NCBI GenBank assembly: GCA_958402795.1
Contig: CATXUX010000054.1
Span: 1-19,151 of the forward strand
Source of the DNA: an uncultured Lachnospiraceae bacterium
GTDB taxonomy: Bacteria; Bacillota; Clostridia; Lachnospirales; Lachnospiraceae
Direction of reading: 5' to 3'
DNA length: 19,151 nt
Shown: piece after piece, positions 14,781 to 19,151 of the stretch
Numbering within the stretch: the first letter of the stretch is position 1
Layout of the letters: every line of letters starts with the position of its first letter
Notes under the pieces: generated by a model
The model's database searches: none
The model's input: only the letters and a program-made list of their open reading frames with translations
What the model was told of the DNA's origin: nothing
Program-made: the position numbers and the translations under genes

Positions 14781-14813
14781 GGGACGTAGTAAGGGTTGAT
14801 TCTACTACGTCCC
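14781..14813. repeat. 11-bp perfect inverted repeat (REP/MITE-like)
   Basis: GGGACGTAGTA (14781-14791) and TACTACGTCCC (14803-14813) form a perfect 11-bp stem with an 11-nt loop; flanking ATT/AAT can extend it past one mismatch. It stands alone in non-coding DNA with no gene or U-tract nearby. The form is reminiscent of dispersed REP-like hairpins, but no second copy is in this window. Confidence 0.55.
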
Positions 14814-14911
14814 CAATCGCACAATATAATCTTGTTATTTTATTTTCTTCGTATTAGCACGCCTTTAGGATACAACTTCCCATTTTTGTATTGTCGTTCA
14901 AAGAGGATTTA

Positions 14912-15099
14912 TCATGCCCTTCCTGTCATTGCTTTTCGATAGTATCTAAGTGCTTGTTCTGCCTGCACGAAATCCGGCATCCTCCACTCCCAGTTCTGGG
15001 ATCCCACAGTTCCCGGTATGTTAATATCCCCCTTTTTCCCAGCCCCAGAAGGTCTAGCATCGGAATAATGGCATACTCCGCCTTCATACTACACCCGGT
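14912..15099 (-). pseudogene. malQ: 4-alpha-glucanotransferase (MalQ, GH77) C-terminal remnant
   Basis: The - strand encodes KAEYAIIPMLDLLGLGKK, then INIPGTVGSQNWEWRM and a helical tail ending YYRKAMTGRA before TGA at 14912. This matches the end of GH77 amylomaltases, where the barrel closes with a IIPMQDLLGLG-like stretch and an N-x-PGT...NW-WR motif. Only about 60 residues of the usual 500 or so remain and no catalytic residue is included, so it is a scar. A possible ATG at 15087 is probably internal. It is joined directly and in frame after the TAG of the phosphorylase remnant. Confidence 0.7.
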
Positions 15100-15223
15100 C
15101 TAGAGCTGCCAGATTTCGTCGTTGTATTCCTAGATTATCCGCTCAGATTAAGAAGAATCCTACTTTCGCACTATTCACAAGCGCCTTCTTCATCCATTCT
15201 TTCTCATTTTCATAATCTGCAAA
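15100..15223 (-). pseudogene. Glycogen/maltodextrin phosphorylase C-terminal remnant
   Basis: Reading leftwards on the - strand from about 15220, ADYENEKEWMKKALVNSAKV is followed by GFF. After a frameshift near 15143-15160 comes SERII, a TAG at 15130-15132, then EYNDEIWQL and TAG at 15100-15102. This is the pattern of the phosphorylase C-terminus (W-x-L-x-N-x-A-x-x-G, F-S-S-D-R-T-I, E-Y-x-x-x-I-W). The last stop is probably the native one; the frameshift and internal TAG show decay. The family call is from motif memory. Confidence 0.6.
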
Positions 15224-15297
15224 TGTCTGTCAAAGTTCCCAGCATTATTATTGCGACATTTCATCAGCTTTATAGATAATATCTTTTAAGATGTGTA

Positions 15298-15618
15298 TCA
15301 TTCCTCAACTTCAAGCAGTTTTTTATACACTTCTATAAACTCTTCTGCCATAATCCGAAATGTCTCCGCACTCATCAGCTGATCTTCCGCATGCATCAAT
15401 ATTAGTCCTGATTGATTCAGTTCTCCATTGGCATCCAGCGCTAGTAAATCAGCATGGATATGATGTCCTTCGGTAAAAGCTTGATCTCCCTGTCTGATCA
15501 ATTCCTGTGCTTCTTCAAAGTTTCCCTTTTTCGCGCATTGAACTGCATTGATAAAATAAGATCTTGCAGTACCTACGTATGTAATAATACCAAAACATGA
15601 TGTTTCAAATGATTCCAT
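15298..15618 (-). CDS. PTS Lac/Cel-family IIA component
   Basis: A 106-residue cytoplasmic phosphocarrier of the lactose/N,N'-diacetylchitobiose PTS family. It accepts phosphate from HPr and passes it to IIB. The usual helical repeats are present. The phosphorylatable His is His76 in LILMHAEDQLM, matching LVHAQDHLM of E. coli ChbA, with the conserved Asp79 that helps hold the trimer. The second His of that motif is Gln80 here. The ATG at 15618 has AAAGGAT about 8 nt upstream and gives the usual length. A TTG at 15639 overlapping the IIC stop codon is less likely. It is the last gene of the operon. Confidence 0.92.
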   Translation of the reverse strand: MESFETSCFGIITYVGTARSYFINAVQCAKKGNFEEAQELIRQGDQAFTEGHHIHADLLALDANGELNQSGLILMHAEDQLMSAETFRIMAEEFIEVYKKLLEVEE

Positions 15619-15632
15619 CTTGCCTATCCTTT

Positions 15633-16946
15633 CTACCAATCCTCATCTTCTGTCTCTTTTTCTGCCTCAGCTTCCTTCATAAGATTCAGTTTATCAACTC
15701 TTTTTGCAAATGGAAGATAAACGAAAAATGAAATAATAAAAATCGCAAGCTGAAGCAGAGCCGTTCTCCATCCACCGATCAGAAATCCTGAAATAATCGG
15801 CGGACATGTCCATGGTATCTGTGTTGCACCATACAGGGGACACAAACCTGTATAGAGAGCTATATACTGTAATATGCAAGATATTACTGGCATTGCAATA
15901 AACGGAAATGCAAGCATCGGATTCATCACGACCGGCAGTCCAAACAAAATTGGTTCGTTAATATTAAACAATGCAGGCACCATTTCCAACTTTCCAAGAG
16001 TTTTCATCTGTTTGGATTTTGCCATGAAGAACATATAAATGACTAATCCGATTGTGAGGCCTGCTCCAGTAACGTTGATAAATTGGTCAAAAAACTGCAT
16101 GGTAACAATATGTCCGCCGTTCTTTACAGTCAATTCGATTCCTTTGTCAAGCAATGCCTGATTTTCAAGGCTGTTTGCCTGCAGAATACCTGTCATGATT
16201 CCACCGACGATCGTGGAACCATGTACTCCAAAGAACCACAAGAACGGTGTTAGGAAACACATTAGTACTGCACCGCCAATAGAGTCTGTCATTCCTTGCA
16301 ATGGAGTCTGAATCATATTGTAAATAGTCTCCATCGCAGTCGTATGAAATCCCATGGAACAAATTCCATGAACAATCGTAGCTCCCACAACAATAACTGC
16401 TCCCGGAATCAAAGCCGAAAATGCATTTGATACCCCCTCCGGAACTCCAGCAGGCATCTTGATCCTGATATCCTTTTTCAAGAACCAACAATATACAAAT
16501 CCTACAATCAAACCAACAATAATAGCTCCTACCATTCCCTGTCCTGCCGTCCAGCTTTTATTGATGATCCCCCCTACTATATCTCCACTTTCTGTGGTAA
16601 TGGAAGCAGGTGTCATCATAATAAATACTCCAAGGGCTACGATTGCACCACTTAAAGGCTCCTGCCCTTCCAATTTGATATAATTGTACGAAATACCAAG
16701 TACTGCAATCATAGCACTGATATTGAATGTAGCTCCATTTGCCTGTTCTAGCACAGCTTTGATTCCCGTTTGTTCCAATATATCTACGACTGCCTGAATC
16801 GGGAAGTTTGTAATAATTAAAAATACAGAACCTACAATCAGAAGTGGCATGGAATATACCATACCATCCTTTATCGCCTGTATTCCTTTCAGGTTAACGA
16901 ACGCCATAATTTTAGGAATTATTTTTTCATTCATTAATTTCTGCAT
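15633..16946 (-). CDS. PTS Lac/Cel-family IIC permease (CelB-like)
   Basis: A 437-residue membrane protein that moves a beta-glucoside such as cellobiose across the membrane while IIB phosphorylates it. About ten hydrophobic segments are visible. The family region FNINEPILFGLPVVMNPMLA (about 328-347) contains the NEP motif with the conserved Glu near the substrate. The N-terminus IIPKIMAFVNLKGIQAIKDG fits CelB/ChbC-type proteins, and the charged tail is cytoplasmic. AGAGG lies about 10 nt before the ATG. It lies 34 nt after the IIB gene and ends 14 nt before the IIA start. It appears intact. Confidence 0.95.
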   Translation of the reverse strand: MQKLMNEKIIPKIMAFVNLKGIQAIKDGMVYSMPLLIVGSVFLIITNFPIQAVVDILEQTGIKAVLEQANGATFNISAMIAVLGISYNYIKLEGQEPLSGAIVALGVFIMMTPASITTESGDIVGGIINKSWTAGQGMVGAIIVGLIVGFVYCWFLKKDIRIKMPAGVPEGVSNAFSALIPGAVIVVGATIVHGICSMGFHTTAMETIYNMIQTPLQGMTDSIGGAVLMCFLTPFLWFFGVHGSTIVGGIMTGILQANSLENQALLDKGIELTVKNGGHIVTMQFFDQFINVTGAGLTIGLVIYMFFMAKSKQMKTLGKLEMVPALFNINEPILFGLPVVMNPMLAFPFIAMPVISCILQYIALYTGLCPLYGATQIPWTCPPIISGFLIGGWRTALLQLAIFIISFFVYLPFAKRVDKLNLMKEAEAEKETEDEDW

Positions 16947-16980
16947 TTTCTCTTTCCTCTCTAACTATTTTTAATGAATT

Positions 16981-17289
16981 TTATTTTTTTGATAATTTAA
17001 ACGCAAATTTCAACACATTCATTCCGTTGCACATGCCATAATCTGACATCGGAATCACATCCACAGGAACACCACTGGCATTGCAGATTTCTTTTGCTTT
17101 TGTCAACTGATAACCAACCTGCGGTCCAAGCAATGCCACATCAGCTTCCCCTATCAATCTTTCCATGTCAAGAATTGGATATGCCTTGATATCCACTTCT
17201 TTTCCTTTTTCTTTTGCTGCTTCTTCCATCTTTTTTACAAGCAGACTTGTTGACATTCCATTTGCACAAAATAATCTGATTTTTAGCAT
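16981..17289 (-). CDS. PTS Lac/Cel-family IIB component
   Basis: A 102-residue cytoplasmic phosphocarrier. The phosphorylated Cys8 sits in LFCANGMSTSLLV at the end of the first strand, the standard IIB-cellobiose signature. Later family features include LLGPQVGYQL (about 54-63) and IPMSDYGMCNG near the C-terminus. It takes phosphate from IIA and passes it to the sugar bound in IIC. AGGAGG lies 8 nt before the ATG at 17289. It lies 23 nt downstream of the phospho-beta-glucosidase gene, in the same operon. Confidence 0.95.
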   Translation of the reverse strand: MLKIRLFCANGMSTSLLVKKMEEAAKEKGKEVDIKAYPILDMERLIGEADVALLGPQVGYQLTKAKEICNASGVPVDVIPMSDYGMCNGMNVLKFAFKLSKK

Positions 17290-17312
17290 TATTTGTTCCT
17301 CCTAAGATATAA

Positions 17313-18755
17313 TTATAAAATTTCTCCGTCACTCTCTATAACTTTTTTATACCATGCAAAAGAATCTTTTTTCTTTCTCTCCAATGTACCATTGCCCAGA
17401 TTATCCTTATCTACATAGATAAAGCCATATCGTTTTTCCATCTCACCGGATCCTGCACTTACCAAATCAATGCATCCCCAAGGCGTATACCCCATAACCG
17501 GAATACCATCCAAAACCATTGCTTTTTTCATTTCCAGAATATGCGCCTTAAGATATTTGATTCTGTACTGATCATGTATCTCCCCGTTTTCCATCTTGTC
17601 ATAAGCTCCAAATCCATTTTCCACTACAAAGATTGGCTTATGATATCTTTGATGCAGAAGATTAAGCGAATATCTCAGACCCTGTGGGTCAATTTGCCAA
17701 TTCCAATCGCTTTTCTCGACATATGGATTTCGGGCAACGTAAAAACCTTCAGCTACCTTTATGCTGTCATCCGTTTCAATACTGCTGATTGTACTGCTCA
17801 TATAATAGCTGATACCAATATAATCAACGCATCCTTCTTTCAGATATTGCAGATCTTCCTTTGTGATATCCAGAACAATCCCTCTTTCCTTCTGAAACGC
17901 TTTCATGAATGATGGATATTCCCCAAACACATGCAGGTCACCATAATAATACAGTCGATGTTCCATTGCAATCTGAGCTGCTATCTCATCCTGCGGTCTA
18001 CATGTTCTTGCATAAAACGGAACCATAGCAAGCATACATCCGATCTGAAAATCCGGATTAATCTCATGCCCGATTTTCACCGTAATAGCACTAGCTACCA
18101 TCTGATAATGAACCGCCTGCTGTAATACCGTCTGCACATCTTCATCTTCTCTGTACAGAATTCCTGAATTGGTCCAGCCTCCCCAGGCATTCTGAACACT
18201 AGACTGATTATTAATCTCATTAAATGTCATCCAGTATTTTACCTTATCTTTATAACGTTTCATTACAGTTTCTGCAAATTTCACAAAAAATCCAATAAGT
18301 CTTCGATCTCTCCAGCCACCGTACTTTTCTACAAGATAATAAGGCATTTCGAAATGGCTCAGTGTAATAACCGGTTCAATGCCATATTTCAGAAGTTCAT
18401 CGAACAGGTCATCATAAAATTTAAGACCTTTTTCATTCGGTTCACATTCATCACCATTCGGAAAAACCCTTGTCCATGCAATCGATGTGCGGAAACACCG
18501 GAATCCCATCTCGGCAAACAGCTGAATGTCCCCTTTATATCTTGAATAAAAATCAATTGCTTCATGGTTCGGATAATAACGATCAGGCAATATTCCTTTC
18601 GTAATTTCCCGGTCTTTTCCATTCGCTCCTGCTGTCATAACATCCGCAATAGAAATTCCTTTTCCTTCCTTGTCATATCCACCTTCCAGTTGATGGGCCG
18701 CCACAGCACCACCCCACAAAAAATCATGTGGAAATTTTTTTGATTCCATACCCAC
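17313..18755 (-). CDS. 6-phospho-beta-glucosidase (GH1)
   Basis: A 480-residue cytoplasmic glycoside hydrolase of family 1 that splits the phosphorylated disaccharide delivered by the adjacent PTS into glucose 6-phosphate and an aglycone or glucose. The N-terminal FLWGGAVAAHQLEGG is the family signature. The acid/base is Glu180 (MTFNEINN) and the nucleophile Glu379 (VVENGFG). Ser433, Lys441 and Tyr443 in VSAGSGEMEKRYGF form the phosphate pocket typical of 6-phospho-specific members. It is the first gene of the operon. GTG at 18755 lies 5 nt after AAGGAG; the ATG at 18749 (spacing 11) is an alternative that shortens the protein by two residues. Confidence 0.95.
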   Translation of the reverse strand: MGMESKKFPHDFLWGGAVAAHQLEGGYDKEGKGISIADVMTAGANGKDREITKGILPDRYYPNHEAIDFYSRYKGDIQLFAEMGFRCFRTSIAWTRVFPNGDECEPNEKGLKFYDDLFDELLKYGIEPVITLSHFEMPYYLVEKYGGWRDRRLIGFFVKFAETVMKRYKDKVKYWMTFNEINNQSSVQNAWGGWTNSGILYREDEDVQTVLQQAVHYQMVASAITVKIGHEINPDFQIGCMLAMVPFYARTCRPQDEIAAQIAMEHRLYYYGDLHVFGEYPSFMKAFQKERGIVLDITKEDLQYLKEGCVDYIGISYYMSSTISSIETDDSIKVAEGFYVARNPYVEKSDWNWQIDPQGLRYSLNLLHQRYHKPIFVVENGFGAYDKMENGEIHDQYRIKYLKAHILEMKKAMVLDGIPVMGYTPWGCIDLVSAGSGEMEKRYGFIYVDKDNLGNGTLERKKKDSFAWYKKVIESDGEIL

Positions 18756-18789
18756 CTAGTCTCCTTGCTCTATATCTGTTCAGTTTCCA

Positions 18790-18803
18790 CATAAGCGCTT
18801 ATG
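18790..18803. promoter_or_regulatory. Perfect palindromic operator for the beta-glucoside PTS operon
   Basis: CATAAGCGCTTATG is a perfect 14-bp palindrome with the central AAGCGCTT typical of LacI-family (including CcpA-like) sites. It begins about 10 nt after the -10 box of the operon promoter, so a bound repressor would block transcription. It differs from a standard cre box at its outer bases, so a local LacI-type regulator is more likely. No such regulator gene is in the window. Confidence 0.75.
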
Positions 18804-18813
18804 CATTATGTAA

Positions 18814-18841
18814 ATTTTACCATATATCCGTATCTTTTCAA
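18814..18841 (-). promoter_or_regulatory. Sigma-A-type promoter of the PTS operon
   Basis: On the - strand TTGAAA (18836-18841), a 16-nt spacer and TAAAAT (18814-18819) each match consensus at five of six positions. The expected start near 18807 is just upstream of the operator palindrome and about 50 nt before the phospho-beta-glucosidase start. Confidence 0.7.
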
Positions 18842-18891
18842 TTGATTTCCGGTAAATAGTAATATTTTTGAAAAAATATCATTTGTTACAT

Positions 18892-18919
18892 AAAAAAAAC
18901 AGGCATAGTAGATGCCTGT
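18892..18919 (-). terminator. Intrinsic terminator upstream of the PTS operon promoter
   Basis: ACAGGCAT (18899-18906) pairs perfectly with ATGCCTGT (18912-18919) over a 5-nt loop. On the - strand the stem is followed by eight T residues (18892-18898 plus the stem end). It would stop - strand transcription arriving from the right, from a gene no longer or not yet in view. Confidence 0.7.
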
Positions 18920-18955
18920 CTATATTATGGGCTTTAGCCTGTTGAGTGGGATGGA

Positions 18956-18977
18956 GTTTTTCGTTAATCCGAAAAAC
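18956..18977. repeat. 8-bp inverted repeat next to the second IS200
   Basis: GTTTTTCG (18956-18963) pairs with CGAAAAAC (18970-18977) over a 6-nt loop. GTGG and CCAC further out could extend it after an internal bulge. It lies just outside the likely left end of the IS200-type element. No function can be assigned. Confidence 0.4.
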
Positions 18978-19037
18978 GTAGTTCCACGAAATAAAGAACC
19001 ACCCGCTATGCGGGTGCGCGTCGAAAGTTGTACAAAA

Positions 19038-19099
19038 AAATTACCTTTCCGTGTACAATAAAGTTGTTCAGGCTATATTGCAGAAAGGAAAGGTAATTT
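19038..19099 (+). promoter_or_regulatory. Stem-loop hiding the tnpA ribosome site (second IS200)
   Basis: AAATTACCTTTCC (19038-19050) is perfectly complementary to GGAAAGGTAATTT (19087-19099), 13 bp, and the second arm ends directly at the ATG. The arm contains the GGAAAGG ribosome site, so folding would block translation. The arms share no sequence with the first IS200 leader, but the design is the same. Confidence 0.8.
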
Positions 19100-19151
19100 A
19101 TGGCGAAGAAAGAAAATACACTCGCACATACAAAATGGATGTGCAAATATC
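19100..19151 (+). CDS. tnpA: IS200/IS605 family transposase TnpA, N-terminal start, cut by window end
   Basis: Only the first 17 codons are visible: MAKKENTLAHTKWMCKY. The LAHTKW-CKY signature matches the N-terminus of the other TnpA in this window (NSLAHTKWECKY), so this is a Y1 HUH transposase, from a different IS200-type element. The catalytic residues are outside the window. The ATG at 19100 follows GGAAAGG at about 6 nt. It is transcribed away from the PTS operon. Confidence 0.85.
   Translation, partial: MAKKENTLAHTKWMCKY

Larger units (their letters stand above)
14333..15297. other. About 1 kb of decayed and non-coding DNA
   Basis: No intact large gene is present. Identifiable pieces are the promoter at 14425-14453, the 49-codon ORF at 14461-14610, the inverted repeat at 14781-14813 and two fused remnants of alpha-glucan enzymes at 14912-15223. 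Positions 14611-14780, 14814-14911 and 15224-15297 show nothing I can name. No clear terminator follows the PTS IIA gene that ends at 15298. Confidence 0.7.
18985..19151 (+). mobile_element. Second IS200-type element, left end only
   Basis: The left-end hairpin CACCCGC/GCGGGTG (19000-19006 with 19010-19016, loop TAT) is preceded by AATAAAGAAC, like the flank of the first IS200. A leader stem-loop and the start of a TnpA gene follow. The rest of the element is beyond the window, and its left boundary is approximate. Confidence 0.8.

Noticed and set aside
14891..15103. 70-codon open frame on the + strand
   Set aside because: The opposite strand carries recognisable MalQ and phosphorylase C-terminal sequence; the + strand frame is its shadow.
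15280..15300. ATCTT/AAGAT pair after the PTS IIA gene as a terminator
   Set aside because: The stem is 5 bp of mostly A-T pairs with a 2-nt loop, too weak and too tight to count.
18756..18890. Possible BglG-type antiterminator (RAT) leader before the PTS operon
   Set aside because: No RAT-like sequence or overlapping terminator lies between the promoter and the phospho-beta-glucosidase; the leader holds the operator palindrome instead.

Overview
The window looks like a chromosomal segment of a gut-type Firmicute, most likely a Lachnospiraceae relative. Supporting signs are AGGAGG-type ribosome sites on nearly every gene, sigma-A-like promoters, a YesM/YesN two-component pair beside an Lpl-type ABC importer, and a Lac/Cel-family PTS operon. 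The assignment is inferred from protein character and gene organisation. No rRNA, tRNA or CRISPR array is visible.

Layout from left to right. (1) 1-704: the 3' part of a decayed IS1182-type transposase gene on the + strand, with its terminator hairpin. (2) 705-10641, all on the - strand: a carbohydrate uptake and catabolism operon. In transcription order it runs permease LplB-type, permease LplC-type, solute-binding lipoprotein, Gfo/Idh/MocA oxidoreductase, two TIM-barrel sugar isomerase/epimerase proteins, a second Gfo/Idh/MocA oxidoreductase, and a cytoplasmic GH3 beta-glycosidase. (3) 10739-13559, - strand: the AraC-type response regulator and histidine kinase that probably control that operon, separated from it by a terminator. 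(4) 13585-14275: an IS200-type insertion sequence immediately upstream of the kinase, with terminal hairpins and a stem-loop covering its own ribosome site. (5) 14276-15297: about 1 kb without an intact large gene. It holds a 20-bp perfect hairpin, a good - strand promoter, a 49-codon ORF, an 11-bp inverted repeat, and the decayed C-terminal ends of a glycogen/maltodextrin phosphorylase and a 4-alpha-glucanotransferase fused in tandem. (6) 15298-18755, - strand: a cellobiose/beta-glucoside PTS operon (GH1 6-phospho-beta-glucosidase, IIB, IIC, IIA) with a promoter and a perfect operator palindrome. (7) 18985-19151: the start of a second, different IS200-type element on the + strand, cut by the window end.

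How the genes fit together. The left operon imports an oligosaccharide or glycoside without phosphorylation. It then offers two NAD(P)-dependent sugar oxidoreductases, two metal-dependent isomerase/lyase-type barrels and a GH3 enzyme to break the substrate down inside the cell. This set resembles pathways that oxidise a glycoside at C3 before cleaving it, as known for C-glycoside deglycosylation by Dgp/Dfg-type enzymes; the substrate cannot be read from the sequence. The right operon imports and phosphorylates a beta-glucoside by PTS and splits it with a phospho-beta-glucosidase. Both loci have IS200-type insertions in their upstream regions, and a former starch/glycogen locus between them has been reduced to scars.
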